Positions 1 to 7,884 are shown, counted from the first letter of the stretch. The stretch is 64,000 nucleotides of DNA from Verrucomicrobiota bacterium (GCA_025353105.1 JANXRG010000098.1:1-64000); one strand, 5' to 3'. Made by a program: numbers and translations. The notes: generated by a model from the letters alone, not told the origin.

Positions 1-899
1 ACAAAATCGAAGAGCGCTTCCCCGTCGGCCAGCGCGTCAAGGGCAAGGTCACGAACCTGGTTCCCTACGGCGCGTTTGTGCAGATCGAAGAGGGCGTCGA
101 AGGCCTCATTCACGTTTCCGAACTCTCCTGGACCAAGCGCATCGTGCGCCCCGCCGACATCCTGTCGGTCGGCCAGGAAGTCGAAGCCGTGGTGCTCGGC
201 GTCAATAAGGACGAGCAGAAAATCTCGCTCGGCCTCCGCCAGCTCGAACAGAATCCTTGGGACGAAATCGAACAGCGCTACCCGGCCGGCAAGCAGATCA
301 AGGGTCAGGTGCGCAACATGACCGCCTACGGCGCCTTCGTCGAAATCGAAGAAGGCATCGACGGCATGATTCACGTTTCCGACATGAGTTGGACCCGCAA
401 GGTCAACCACCCGAGCGAAGTCCTGAAGAAGGGCGACGTCGTCGAGGCGGTGGTCATCGACATCGACAAGACCAACCAGCGCATCAGCCTCGGCATGAAA
501 CAGCTCGAGAACGATCCATGGAAGGACATCGACTCCAAGTACAAGATCGGCGACCTCGTCAAGGGCACCGTCACGAAGCTCGCCAGCTACGGCGCATTCG
601 TGCAGCTCGCGGACGAAATCGACGGCCTCGTGCACATCTCGCAGCTCAGCGAGGATCGCGTCGACAAAGTCAAGGACATCCTCAAGGCCGGACAGGAAGT
701 CGAAGCGCGCGTCATCAAGGTCGACAAGGCCGAGCGCCGCATCGGTCTCTCGATCAAGGCCGCGAACTACTCCGAGGAGGACCTCAAGCGCGAGACCGAG
801 GCGTTCGATACGCTGCGTCCGGGCGAAGACATGGTGGGCCTGGAACAGGCCTTCCTCGCCGCCGAGGAGTACCGTCCGAGCGAATCGAAGAAGAAATAG
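1..899 (+). CDS. rpsA: 30S ribosomal protein S1, C-terminal part (5' end outside window)
   Basis: The reading frame is open from base 3, so the gene enters from the left edge; 298 residues are visible. It consists of three consecutive S1 (OB-fold) RNA-binding repeats of about 85 residues, each with the YGAFV core followed by GLIHVS, GMIHVS or GLVHIS and ending in a KISLG-type strand. The first two repeats are linked by the NPW(D/K)-I sequence typical of bacterial S1, and the chain ends in an acidic tail. S1 sits on the 30S subunit and helps unfold and capture mRNA, which matters here because few genes in the window have a Shine-Dalgarno sequence. A strong intrinsic terminator follows at 923-960. 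Identity as S1 rather than another S1-repeat protein rests on several homologous repeats in one chain. Confidence 0.93.
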   Translation, partial: KIEERFPVGQRVKGKVTNLVPYGAFVQIEEGVEGLIHVSELSWTKRIVRPADILSVGQEVEAVVLGVNKDEQKISLGLRQLEQNPWDEIEQRYPAGKQIKGQVRNMTAYGAFVEIEEGIDGMIHVSDMSWTRKVNHPSEVLKKGDVVEAVVIDIDKTNQRISLGMKQLENDPWKDIDSKYKIGDLVKGTVTKLASYGAFVQLADEIDGLVHISQLSEDRVDKVKDILKAGQEVEARVIKVDKAERRIGLSIKAANYSEEDLKRETEAFDTLRPGEDMVGLEQAFLAAEEYRPSESKKK

Positions 900-922
900 T
901 CCTCAATCCCGAGTCATCTGAC

Positions 923-960
923 AAAGCGCGGTTTGACCTTGCGCCAAACCGCGCTTTTGT
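923..960 (+). terminator. Intrinsic terminator after rpsA
   Basis: A perfect 12-base inverted repeat, aaagcgcggttt (923-934) and aaaccgcgcttt (946-957), is followed by T-rich sequence. It lies 24 bases after the rpsA stop. Confidence 0.88.
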
Positions 961-987
961 TTGTCCTCCACCAGTACCCGTTCTCTT

Positions 988-1335
988 ATGGAAAAACCGA
1001 CGATCGTTGCCTATCTCAAAACCCAATGCGGCTGGAGCGGCGGCATTCGCGCCGTGCTCAAGAAATATGACCTTCCGTACACGGAGAAGGACATCATCCA
1101 GAATCCCGCGTTCCGGTGGGAGATGGAGCAGAAGAGCGGCCAGCCCCTTTCGCCCTGCGTTGAGGTGAACGGCAAGATGATCCCCGACATCAGCGGCGAG
1201 GAACTGGAGAACTATTTGCTGACGGCTAATCTCGTGGGGTCCAATGATGCGCCGGTGAATGTCCCACTCAATTCGGCGTGCACGGACGCCGAGCACGCGG
1301 CCATGGCGGCAGGACAGCCGATCAACCTGCGGTGA
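988..1335 (+). CDS. Glutaredoxin-like protein with CGWS active site
   Basis: A 115-residue thioredoxin-fold protein. The N-terminal strand (IVAYLKTQ) leads into C14-G-W-S-G, which resembles the CGFS site of monothiol glutaredoxins: one catalytic Cys and Ser in place of the second. The SPCVEVNG segment fits the cis-Pro substrate-binding loop, and a conserved-looking GEELENYL helix follows. I chose the ATG at 988; an upstream in-frame TTG at 961 lies at the end of the rpsA terminator and would add nine residues without fold content. The C-terminal extension of about 35 residues (SACTDAEHAA) is not a standard glutaredoxin feature. Likely roles are thiol-disulfide exchange or Fe-S handling; sequence alone cannot separate them. 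It has its own terminator, so it is probably monocistronic. Confidence 0.82.
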   Translation: MEKPTIVAYLKTQCGWSGGIRAVLKKYDLPYTEKDIIQNPAFRWEMEQKSGQPLSPCVEVNGKMIPDISGEELENYLLTANLVGSNDAPVNVPLNSACTDAEHAAMAAGQPINLR

Positions 1336-1359
1336 GGAATCGCGTAGGATTTCATTTCC

Positions 1360-1394
1360 AAAGGCCGCCCGGGAATGGGCGGCCTTTTTCGTTT
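1360..1394 (+). terminator. Intrinsic terminator after the glutaredoxin gene
   Basis: Inverted repeat aaggccgccc (1361-1370) and gggcggcctt (1377-1386) with a 6-base loop, followed by tttcgtttt. It lies 25 bases after the stop. Confidence 0.88.
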
Positions 1395-1507
1395 TGTCCT
1401 CCTGAACGGGCGCAGCGCGATCGAGGCCGGCTATAACGGTCGCGCGAAAGTGAACCCCGATGACAATTCCTTCCCCCCGCGGCCAGGATCGGGTAGCTAC
1501 ATCGCGC

Positions 1508-1990
1508 ATGCTTCCGCTCTACTTCCTTCGCCACGCTGACGCCGAGCCCTTTTCACCCGAGGGCGACGCGCAGCGCGCCCTCACCGTGAAGGGAATCGCG
1601 CAGGCGAAACGCGTCGGGGAATTCTGCTCGCGGGCGGGCATCGCCCCCGCCGTGATCCTCCACAGCCCTTACCGGCGCACCGCCGAGACCGCGGAAATCG
1701 TCGGCCGCCACCTCGGCATCAAGGTCACCCCGGCCAAGTTCCTCGTCTGTGGCTTGCAGCCCATGGTCGCATTTGACGAGCTTCATGCCCGGCGCGCGTC
1801 GAACGGCGGGTTGATGCTGGTCGGACACGAACCCGATTTTAGTGAGTTCATCGGAACGTTAATCGGCGGGGGTGCCGTGGCCGCCCGAATCATCGTGAAG
1901 AAGGCGTCGCTGATCCTCGTCGAGGCAGACGAATTGCGCCCCGGCGGTGGTCAGCTCGTCTTCGCCCTGCCGGTCAAGCTCCTGCTCTAA
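1508..1990 (+). CDS. sixA: SixA-type histidine phosphatase
   Basis: A 160-residue protein of the histidine phosphatase (phosphoglycerate-mutase-like) superfamily. LRHADAEP near the N-terminus is the R-H motif carrying the phospho-accepting His, in its SixA form (RHA, no extended cap). SPYRRTAETAEI supplies the second Arg, and LVGHEPDFSEF supplies the second catalytic His. Length and absence of insertions match SixA, which dephosphorylates phosphohistidine on signalling or PTS proteins. The ATG at 1508 places the RHA motif eight residues in, as in the family; an in-frame ATG at 1460 would add 16 residues of no recognisable structure. It is convergent with the gene ending at 2011, only 20 bases away. 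The actual substrate is not shown by context. Confidence 0.85.
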   Translation: MLPLYFLRHADAEPFSPEGDAQRALTVKGIAQAKRVGEFCSRAGIAPAVILHSPYRRTAETAEIVGRHLGIKVTPAKFLVCGLQPMVAFDELHARRASNGGLMLVGHEPDFSEFIGTLIGGGAVAARIIVKKASLILVEADELRPGGGQLVFALPVKLLL

Positions 1991-2010
1991 AAACGGCCTG
2001 CGGCCGGCGG

Positions 2011-3510
2011 CTAGTCCAACTGCTTCAGGCTCGGCAACCGGTACGTTTTCTTCACCTGTTCGTCGACGGCCGCGGTCTGCGCGGCATCGAGGTAAATTTC
2101 CTTCGGGTGATCCTCGAATTCGATCTTATGGAAGCCGTTGGTCGGCGCGGCCACCGCCGCGGGCACATCCGCGAGACTGTTGATCTTCACGCCGTTGATG
2201 GCCACCACGACGAGAAAGTTCAAGTCGGTGTAACCCACCGTTGCGCTGGTCGGGAGCACCTGACTGAGGTAGACGATGTGTTTACGGTCGCCTTTAAGGA
2301 GCGCGGACTGCATCTGGTCGTACATCACGAGGCGCGGCGGCGCGGCCTTTTTCCAATCGTTGCCCCATTCCTTGAGGTGCTGGCGGGTGAGTTCCTGCAG
2401 GATCAGGCCGCCCAGAACGAAAAACCGCGGCGCGCGGTCAAACATGTACGGCATGACGCCATAGGTATTCAGGTCCTTCTTCGCGAGCGTGACTTCGAGC
2501 GTCATCGGTTTGGCGTCGCGGAGAATGCGGAAGGGCAGCTTGTCGCCCACCTGATGCCGCACCGAGAGCAGGTGGCTGATGGTAATGCGTCCATAGAGCG
2601 GCTCGTTGTAATTGCCGTCCTGATCGATGCTGGTGTCGCCTACGCTAAGCAGGACGTCGCCCGCCTGCAGTCCCGCCTTGGCCGCCGGCGATCCCTCCGC
2701 CACCTCGGTGATAAAGATTCCGCCGTTGCCCGGTGGCATCTTGGCGTAGTGCCGGAGCTGGGGATCGCGCGTCGGCGAAAAGAGAAAGCCCGCCCGCGGA
2801 AATCCCTGGTAATTGTCGTCCTCGAAATCCTTGAGGAAATGCTGGATGACCGGCGCGGGAATGACGTCGGCCGTCTGGTTCTGCGGCGCAAACCGCAGGA
2901 GCAGGCCGGCCAGCTTCCCGTCCTTGAGCACCGGCGCGGTGAAGCTGCTCTCCTTGAATTGCAGCGATAGATTCAGCCGGTAGAGCAGGAAGCTCGCGTC
3001 ATCGATCTGATAGCGGGCGACCTCGATCGTCGTGATCGGGCCGGACGTCGTCACGAGCGCGTCGTTCGACTCGAGTTGCAGAATGCTGAGCCGGTCGCCC
3101 ACCTTGGCGTCGGAAATGAGCTCCATGGGCTTGAGGCCGGCGAGGAACTTGGGATCGGTCGGCTGCAAGAGCGCCAGGTTCGCCTCGTGGTCCACGGTGA
3201 GCACCGTCGCGGCCATGCGTTCACCACTTTCGGCCTTTTCGAGCTCGATGTAATTGAAATTCTGGATCAGCTCGGCTGTCACGAGGACACGGCCCTTGGG
3301 CAGCACCGCGCCGAGTCCGCGGCGCGAAAACGGCGGTTTCTTGCCCCAAGGCCGGATGAGATCGTACGGCTGGTTCGTCGAGCTGACACGCACGACCGAT
3401 AATTCGACTTTCTTCGCGGCAGGGACGGCCGAGGCGGCTGGGTTGGCGGCGAGGGCGAGAGCGGGAGAGGCGGCGGAGAGAAGGAGCGCGACAGCGCAGC
3501 GATACAACAT
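2011..3510 (-). CDS. Secreted HtrA-like pseudoprotease with PDZ domains
   Basis: A 499-residue protein starting with a signal peptide (MLYRCAVALLLSAASPALAL). The first half follows the fold order of trypsin-like HtrA/Deg proteases, but the catalytic triad seems lost: the TNAHVV site reads TAELIQ, the Asp before LALL reads N (EANLALLQ), and the GNSGGPL site reads SSFTAPV. A PDZ domain follows (GSPAAKAGLQAGDVLLSVG). The C-terminal segment (VYLSQVLPTSATVGYTDLN, then a FEFEDH-like strand) resembles the second PDZ-like module of plant Deg9-type proteases. I infer a periplasmic binding or adaptor protein, not an enzyme. It is last in the minus-strand group after cysS and yciI-like. The ATG at 3510 is chosen because the signal peptide begins there; the frame stays open further upstream without structure. 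Confidence 0.75.
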   Translation of the reverse strand: MLYRCAVALLLSAASPALALAANPAASAVPAAKKVELSVVRVSSTNQPYDLIRPWGKKPPFSRRGLGAVLPKGRVLVTAELIQNFNYIELEKAESGERMAATVLTVDHEANLALLQPTDPKFLAGLKPMELISDAKVGDRLSILQLESNDALVTTSGPITTIEVARYQIDDASFLLYRLNLSLQFKESSFTAPVLKDGKLAGLLLRFAPQNQTADVIPAPVIQHFLKDFEDDNYQGFPRAGFLFSPTRDPQLRHYAKMPPGNGGIFITEVAEGSPAAKAGLQAGDVLLSVGDTSIDQDGNYNEPLYGRITISHLLSVRHQVGDKLPFRILRDAKPMTLEVTLAKKDLNTYGVMPYMFDRAPRFFVLGGLILQELTRQHLKEWGNDWKKAAPPRLVMYDQMQSALLKGDRKHIVYLSQVLPTSATVGYTDLNFLVVVAINGVKINSLADVPAAVAAPTNGFHKIEFEDHPKEIYLDAAQTAAVDEQVKKTYRLPSLKQLD

Positions 3511-3581
3511 GAGGAGCGATATGGGATTCAAAGTGGAAGAACCGGGACCGGACGGATCGGCGCCGCAAAGACAATAATCGG

Positions 3582-3881
3582 TCAGCCGTTCACCCAGTCG
3601 TCGAGAAAGGGCTGCCGCTTCACCGGATTGAACTCGACGAAACGGGCCTTCGCAAGCTGGCGGGTGAAGTACGGATCGCCGTGCGCGAATGCCTCCGCTT
3701 CCTCCCGGCTCGCGGCGCGCATGATGATGACCCCGGCTGTGCGCGGAATCTGCGGACCGGACAAAAGCAACATTCCCTTGTCGTAGCCCGTCTGCAGGTA
3801 CGCGCGGTGGTCGGGGGTCGCCGCCTCGATCTGTTCCAGCGGAGCCGTGAAAACCCATTCAAGGAGAAAGAAATGTTTCAT
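3582..3881 (-). CDS. YciI-like domain protein
   Basis: A 99-residue single-domain protein of the YciI/YCII (dimeric alpha-beta barrel) family. It starts MKHFFLLEWVF and continues with PDHRAYLQTGYDKGMLLLSG, where the HRAYL His and the SGP segment are the usual family landmarks, then VIIMRAASREEAEAFAHGDPY with the characteristic DPY. Family members are small cytoplasmic proteins, sometimes with dehydrochlorinase-like activity, but most have no assigned reaction. The ATG at 3881 is preferred over an in-frame GTG at 3908, which would overlap the region just after cysS and add nine residues. It follows cysS by 36 bases and precedes the pseudo-HtrA gene by 71 bases, so co-transcription is plausible, with no functional link evident. 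Confidence 0.82.
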   Translation of the reverse strand: MKHFFLLEWVFTAPLEQIEAATPDHRAYLQTGYDKGMLLLSGPQIPRTAGVIIMRAASREEAEAFAHGDPYFTRQLAKARFVEFNPVKRQPFLDDWVNG

Positions 3882-3917
3882 GATGGCAGGGTGACTGGCT
3901 TCTGACACGAAATGCCG

Positions 3918-5336
3918 TCAAACGTTCGCGAGTTTGGCGCGCCGACTCGTTTTTTGTCCGTCCTTGGTGTCCTTCACCTCCCAGCCCAGTTCCGCGACCC
4001 GGTCGCGCAGCTCGTCGCTCCGCTGCCATTGCTTCGCGGCCCGGGCCTCCGCGCGCGCGTCGAGCAACGACTGAACCTCTGCGGGCAGCGACTCCGCGTC
4101 GGGTTCGAGCGCGAGGATGCGATTGATCCGGTTCCACCAATCAAGAACCGACCGCGCCTGGCCGGGTGAAAGCTGTCCGCCGTCGAGTTCGCGATTGGTT
4201 TCCCGAATCGCCTCGAACAAGACGCCCAAGGCGGCGGAGATGTTCAGATCCTCATCCAGCTCGCACTCGAAGCGGTCGCCGCCCGACGCTGGATGCGGCT
4301 GGGGCTTGTCCGCCGGCGCCGCGTGCTCGGTCAACCGCGCAATCCATTCGTCGATGCGTTGGAGCGAGGCGCGCGCGTCATTCAGTCCCGGCAACGTGAA
4401 ATTCAGCGGCAGCCCGTAGTTCACCCGCAGCAACGCAAAGCGCACCTCGCGCCCGGTGTACCCTTTGTCGAGTAGATCGCGCAGGGTGTAGAAATTACCG
4501 GCCGACTTCGACATCTTCTGCCCGTCGACCATCAGGTGCGCGCCGTGGATCCAGTAGCGGACAAACTTCTGACCCGTGCAGGATTCGGTTTGGGCGATCT
4601 CCGCCTCGTGATGGGGAAAGATGTTGTCCACGCCGCCGCAATGGATGTCGAGCTGGTTGCCCAGCAAGGCGGTGGACATGGCGCTGCACTCGATGTGCCA
4701 GCCGGGACGGCCGCGCCCCCACGGACTATCCCACCCGACGTCTCCGTCGTCCTTGTCCCACGCCTTCCAGAGCGCGAAGTCGGCGACGTTCTCCTTTTCG
4801 TACTCGTCAGCACTCACGCGGCCGCTCGGCCGCAGCTCGTCGAGGTTCAAATGCGCGAGCTTGCCGTATGCGGGAAAGGTGTGGATGCGGAAGTAAACGC
4901 TGTGATCGTCCGCCTGATAAGCGTGGCCGCGCTCCATCAGCGTGCCGATCATCGCAATCATTCGCGCGATATACTCCGGCGCAGTCGCAGCGGGGAAGGC
5001 GTCCGCCCGCTTAATGCGGAGCGCATCGAGATCCGCGAAGAACGCGTCCCGATACACCGCCGTGAACGCCCCCAGCGCGAGTCCCGCCCGGCGCGACTTG
5101 AGAATGGTCTTGTCGTCCACGTCCGTCAGATTCATCACGCGATGGACGTGGAATCCGCGCGCCTCGAGGTGACGCTGGAGCAGATCCTCAAAGACAAAGG
5201 TGCGCATGTTGCCGATGTGCGCAAAGTCGTGCAGCGTCGGCCCGCAGGTGTACATCTTCACTTCGCGCCCGGCCGGATCGAGCGGCCGAAACTCCTCGAG
5301 CCGCCGCGTGTAGGTGTCGTGGAAGCGGATCGCCAT
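3918..5336 (-). CDS. cysS: Cysteinyl-tRNA synthetase
   Basis: A 472-residue class I aminoacyl-tRNA synthetase charging tRNA-Cys. The HIGH-equivalent is FAHIGNMRTF near residue 40, preceded by YTCGPT, which carries one of the zinc-binding Cys residues that recognise cysteine. Other zinc ligands appear in WHIECSAMS and in GGVDNIFPHHEAE. KMSKSAGN is the KMSKS loop. The alpha-helical anticodon-binding region and the small C-terminal domain (WEVKDTKDGQKTSRR) follow, with total length matching the family. The start codon overlaps the ispF stop codon by one base (TGATG), so translation is probably coupled to ispF. It is in a minus-strand run with suhB-like and ispF. Confidence 0.97.
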   Translation of the reverse strand: MAIRFHDTYTRRLEEFRPLDPAGREVKMYTCGPTLHDFAHIGNMRTFVFEDLLQRHLEARGFHVHRVMNLTDVDDKTILKSRRAGLALGAFTAVYRDAFFADLDALRIKRADAFPAATAPEYIARMIAMIGTLMERGHAYQADDHSVYFRIHTFPAYGKLAHLNLDELRPSGRVSADEYEKENVADFALWKAWDKDDGDVGWDSPWGRGRPGWHIECSAMSTALLGNQLDIHCGGVDNIFPHHEAEIAQTESCTGQKFVRYWIHGAHLMVDGQKMSKSAGNFYTLRDLLDKGYTGREVRFALLRVNYGLPLNFTLPGLNDARASLQRIDEWIARLTEHAAPADKPQPHPASGGDRFECELDEDLNISAALGVLFEAIRETNRELDGGQLSPGQARSVLDWWNRINRILALEPDAESLPAEVQSLLDARAEARAAKQWQRSDELRDRVAELGWEVKDTKDGQKTSRRAKLANV

Positions 5337-5839
5337 CAGATGTTCGGATAGAACGTGGGATCCGGCAGCTTCTCCACGCCGGCCACCGCCATGACGGAGA
5401 TGCCCTCGCCCCGCCCGAGGAAGCCCATGCCTTCGTTCGTCGTCGCCTTGATGCTCACACGCTCCAGCGGGAGCTGGAGCGCGTCGGAAAGATTGATCCG
5501 CATCGCCTCGACGTGCGGGGCGATTTTCGGGGCCTCTGCCACGACCATGGCGTCAATATTGATGGGCCGGGCATTCGCGTCGGCGAGAATCTGCCGGGTG
5601 CGCCGGAGAAGCTCCAGGCTGCTGATCCCCTCGATCGAGGCATCGGTGTTCGGGAAATGTCGTCCGATGTCGCCTGCCGCCACGGCGCCCAGCAGCGCGT
5701 CGGCCACCGCATGGCACAGGACGTCCGCGTCCGAGTGGCCGAGCAATCCCTTGGAGTGCGGAATCTCGACGCCGCCGAGAATCAACTTTCGCCCCTCCAC
5801 CAATCGGTGCGTGTCGTAGCCGATGCCAAAAAGATTCAT
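5336..5839 (-). CDS. ispF: 2-C-methyl-D-erythritol 2,4-cyclodiphosphate synthase
   Basis: A 167-residue enzyme of the non-mevalonate isoprenoid pathway that cyclises CDP-methylerythritol 2-phosphate, releasing CMP. The N-terminal GIGYDTHRL contains the Asp and His zinc ligands, and LLGHSDADVLCHAVADALLG is the family signature with the third ligand His. GDIGRHFPNTD and GRGEGISVMA also match. Length is normal. The ATG at 5839 puts GYDTH at the usual distance from the start; a TTG two codons earlier is possible. The aaggagg near 5844 is on the plus strand, so it is not a ribosome binding site for this gene. The stop overlaps the cysS start by one base. The 79-base gap to the upstream gene holds a period-7 repeat array. 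Confidence 0.96.
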   Translation of the reverse strand: MNLFGIGYDTHRLVEGRKLILGGVEIPHSKGLLGHSDADVLCHAVADALLGAVAAGDIGRHFPNTDASIEGISSLELLRRTRQILADANARPINIDAMVVAEAPKIAPHVEAMRINLSDALQLPLERVSIKATTNEGMGFLGRGEGISVMAVAGVEKLPDPTFYPNI

Positions 5840-5888
5840 GAGCAAGGAGGTCTTGCGCCGCAGATCCAGCCAGATTTCAACCTCTGGC

Positions 5889-5920
5889 CCTCGACCCCCG
5901 ACGTTCGACTCTCGACTTCT
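5889..5920. repeat. Period-7 array, between suhB-like and ispF
   Basis: Read on the minus strand: agaagtc, gagagtc, gaacgtc, gggggtc, then gagggcc. Four imperfect 7-base units share the gtc end. The array begins directly at the stop codon of the inositol-phosphatase-like gene. Confidence 0.75.
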
Positions 5921-6695
5921 AAATAATTAGCCTGTCTCCCTCCCACCGGCAACCGGCGATCTCCCGCGTGCGGCCGCTCATGGCGACGATCGAATAGCTC
6001 TCGTTGCCCCGGGGCGAGAGGCGGACGACGCCGCCGGCCGACTCGATGAGTGGAATGCCGGCGGCAATGTCCCAAAGACTGATGCCCGGCTCCATGTAGG
6101 CGTCGACGCGCCCGCTGGCGACATACGCCATCGCGAGCGCGGCGCTGCCCATGAAGCGGCATTTCCGCGATCGATCGATCATGTCGAGCATCACCGGCAT
6201 GGCGGTGAATTTGTTTTCGGCCGTGCGGGAGAGCCCGACGATGACAACCGCCTCGCCGAGCCGCGTGCGCTCGCTGACATGCACCGGTTGTCCGTTGCGC
6301 AGCGGCGGGGCGCCGTCCTCGGCGGTCCAAAGCTCGTCAAGCATCGGGTCGTAAATGGCTCCGGTGATGATTTTCTCCCCGCGACGAAGCGCAATCGACA
6401 CGCAGAAGTGCGGAATGCCGTAGAAGTAGTTCACGGTGCCGTCGAGGGGGTCGACGACCCACTGGAACTCGCTCGCGGCGTTCCCGCCGATGCCCTCCTC
6501 GCCGAAAAGGGCGTGCTCCGGGAACGATTTGGTGATTTCCGCGAAGATCAGCTCCTGCGCCTCAACGTCGAGTGCGAGCTTGATGTCGTGGGCGGAGACC
6601 TGGTTGACCGTGGCGGCGCGGCCGAAATTCTCGCGCAGCAGGGCCCCGGCATTTCGCGCGGCGCTGGTCGCGATGTCGAGGTAGCGGGGCGTCAT
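5919..6695 (-). CDS. suhB: Inositol monophosphatase family protein
   Basis: A 258-residue member of the Li-sensitive Mg-dependent sugar phosphatase family. The metal site is visible as FGEEGIGG (motif with the first Glu) and WVVDPLDGTVNYFYGIPHF, the DPxDGT signature; the C-terminal WDIAAGIPLIESAGG carries the third Asp. Length is typical of SuhB/IMPase enzymes. Possible substrates include myo-inositol 1-phosphate and, in relatives, histidinol phosphate or fructose-1,6-bisphosphate; I cannot choose between them from motifs. The gene heads a minus-strand run continuing with ispF and cysS. Upstream it is insulated by the terminator at 6753-6792, so its promoter should lie in the short interval 6696-6752, where I do not recognise a convincing consensus. 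Confidence 0.88.
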   Translation of the reverse strand: MTPRYLDIATSAARNAGALLRENFGRAATVNQVSAHDIKLALDVEAQELIFAEITKSFPEHALFGEEGIGGNAASEFQWVVDPLDGTVNYFYGIPHFCVSIALRRGEKIITGAIYDPMLDELWTAEDGAPPLRNGQPVHVSERTRLGEAVVIVGLSRTAENKFTAMPVMLDMIDRSRKCRFMGSAALAMAYVASGRVDAYMEPGISLWDIAAGIPLIESAGGVVRLSPRGNESYSIVAMSGRTREIAGCRWEGDRLII

Positions 6696-6752
6696 GTGCG
6701 CGAATCTAGGCCTGAAATCGCGGCGCGACAGCGGTGAAAATGGCGCCGGTGC

Positions 6753-6792
6753 AAAAAAATCGAGGGAAGGAATCGCTTCCTCCCCCCGATTT
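6753..6792 (-). terminator. Strong intrinsic terminator after the histone-like gene
   Basis: On the minus strand a 15-base-pair stem (two G-U pairs) closes a GCGA tetraloop and is followed by a run of seven T. Arms are at 6777-6791 and 6758-6772. It lies about 90 bases beyond the stop of the 29-codon gene and just upstream of the next minus-strand gene. Confidence 0.85.
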
Positions 6793-6811
6793 CATTATTG
6801 GGTGCCGGGTT

Positions 6812-6830
6812 GATCCGCATGAGGCGGATC
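6812..6830. repeat. Small palindrome in the histone-like 3' untranslated region
   Basis: gatccgc and gcggatc (7-base arms) around a 5-base loop. There is no T tract, so it is not a terminator on its own. It sits between the histone-like stop and its terminator and could stabilise the transcript. Confidence 0.4.
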
Positions 6831-6880
6831 GTTCGGGGCTTCAAGCGGCAGGTGATGCCGGATCAGCCAGGTCTCGGCAG

Positions 6881-6970
6881 TTACTTCTTCTTCTTGGCTT
6901 TGGCCTTCGGAGCAGCTTTTTTCACTGCTTTCTTCGCGGGCTTTTTAGCGGCTTTCTTTTTAGCGGGCAT
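6881..6970 (-). CDS. 29-residue Lys/Ala-rich histone-like protein
   Basis: A 90-base gene that automated gene callers would easily drop. It encodes 29 residues made only of Met, Pro, Ala, Val and Lys: it begins MPAKKKAAKKPAKKAVKKAA and ends in four Lys. Sixteen residues are Lys and there is no acidic or aromatic residue. This is the composition of the C-terminal tail of histone H1, AlgP or chlamydial Hc1, and predicts a disordered DNA- or RNA-binding polycation. Support for a real gene: an aaagggg Shine-Dalgarno-like sequence ten bases before the ATG, a strong dedicated terminator at 6753-6792, and position after coaB on the same strand. Function in nucleoid compaction is inference from composition only. 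Confidence 0.72.
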   Translation of the reverse strand: MPAKKKAAKKPAKKAVKKAAPKAKAKKKK

Positions 6971-7070
6971 GGATGATTCACCCCTTTCTATCCGCAGTAG
7001 CGGAGTTCGTGAGGAAAAGCGATATGCTCATTCCTGCGCGCAGTAAGCGAACATTCACATTCACGGTCAA
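6971..7070 (-). promoter_or_regulatory. Upstream region of the histone-like gene
   Basis: This 100-base gap between coaB and the histone-like gene contains TTGACC (7070-7065, minus strand) and, 17 bases on, the weak -10 candidate CTTACT (7047-7042). The leader then carries aaagggg ten bases before the ATG. The promoter call is weak because the -10 match is poor; the ribosome binding site is clear. Confidence 0.35.
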
Positions 7071-7712
7071 CTATATTTTTTGCTTCGGCGTGACGAGATC
7101 GATCACGCGCGCGGCGATGATCGACTTCGTGGCGCGCGGAATTTTGATCACGCGATCGTCGCAAAAGAGGATCGTCACCTCGTTATGATCGCTCGCAAAC
7201 CCTGCATCCATGCGGCTCACATCGTTGCACACGATCGCGTCACAATTTTTTTCGCGCATTTTTTTTCGCGCGTTTTCGATCGCGTTGTCCGTCTCCGCCG
7301 CGAATCCGACGACCAAAAACTTTTTCGCGCGATCCCGCAGCGACGCCAGAATATCGCGCGTTGCGACGAGCTCGAGGGTCATTTTCGAGCGTCCGTCTTT
7401 TTTGATTTTGCGTGGTTCGATCGATCGCATTTTGAAATCCGCGACCGCCGCGCAAAGGATCGCGAGATCGATTTTCGCGACGTTCGCGTGCACCGCGTCG
7501 AACATTTCGTCGGCGGTGGCGACGGCGACGAAGCGCGACAAGCCGCGCGGAGGTTGCAGCGCGACGGGACCGCTGATGAGCGTGACCTCATGTCCGGCCG
7601 CGATCGCCGCTTCGGCGAGCGCGTAGCCCATTTTTCCCGACGACCGGTTGGCGATGTAGCGCACCGGGTCGATCGGTTCGTGGGTTGGGCCGGCTGTGAT
7701 TAAGACCCGCAT
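7071..7712 (-). CDS. coaB: Phosphopantothenate--cysteine ligase, stand-alone CoaB
   Basis: A 213-residue protein equivalent to the C-terminal half of the usual CoaBC fusion. It joins 4'-phosphopantothenate and cysteine using a nucleotide triphosphate, the second step of CoA synthesis from pantothenate. Visible motifs are ITAGPTHEPIDPVRYIANRS with the SSGKMG turn following, the CAAVADF segment, a Lys-rich loop (RKIKKDGR), VGFAAET, and the acceptor-site NDVSRMDAGF. The ATG at 7712 gives the family start MRVLITAGPT. The separate decarboxylase gene coaC lies 172 bases upstream, so the normal fusion is split here, with period-7 repeats in the gap and in the coaC tail. Base use differs from neighbours: more A/T runs and many GATCG words. 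Confidence 0.9.
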   Translation of the reverse strand: MRVLITAGPTHEPIDPVRYIANRSSGKMGYALAEAAIAAGHEVTLISGPVALQPPRGLSRFVAVATADEMFDAVHANVAKIDLAILCAAVADFKMRSIEPRKIKKDGRSKMTLELVATRDILASLRDRAKKFLVVGFAAETDNAIENARKKMREKNCDAIVCNDVSRMDAGFASDHNEVTILFCDDRVIKIPRATKSIIAARVIDLVTPKQKI

Positions 7713-7737
7713 ATGCAAGTTGGACGTGATGTCCGGG

Positions 7738-7764
7738 AAATCGAAACTCGAAGATCGAAATTGC
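7738..7764. repeat. Period-7 array, coaC-coaB gap
   Basis: aaatcga, aactcga, agatcga, aattgcc: three good 7-base units sharing tcga and one decayed unit. The array lies in the 172-base gap between coaC and coaB. Confidence 0.72.
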
Positions 7765-7884
7765 CTTTTGAGGTCAGATCAAGGTTTGAAAGGCTATCTC
7801 GCTTCGCTCGATTCGAAGAAAAGGCCGAAAATTCAAAGCCCCGAAAGTGAAACGAACCCTCGCGGCGGCCAGGTACGGTGATTT

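Noticed and set aside
5843-5850. A strong Shine-Dalgarno sequence (aaggagg) near ispF
   Set aside because: It is on the plus strand, whereas ispF is read from the minus strand.
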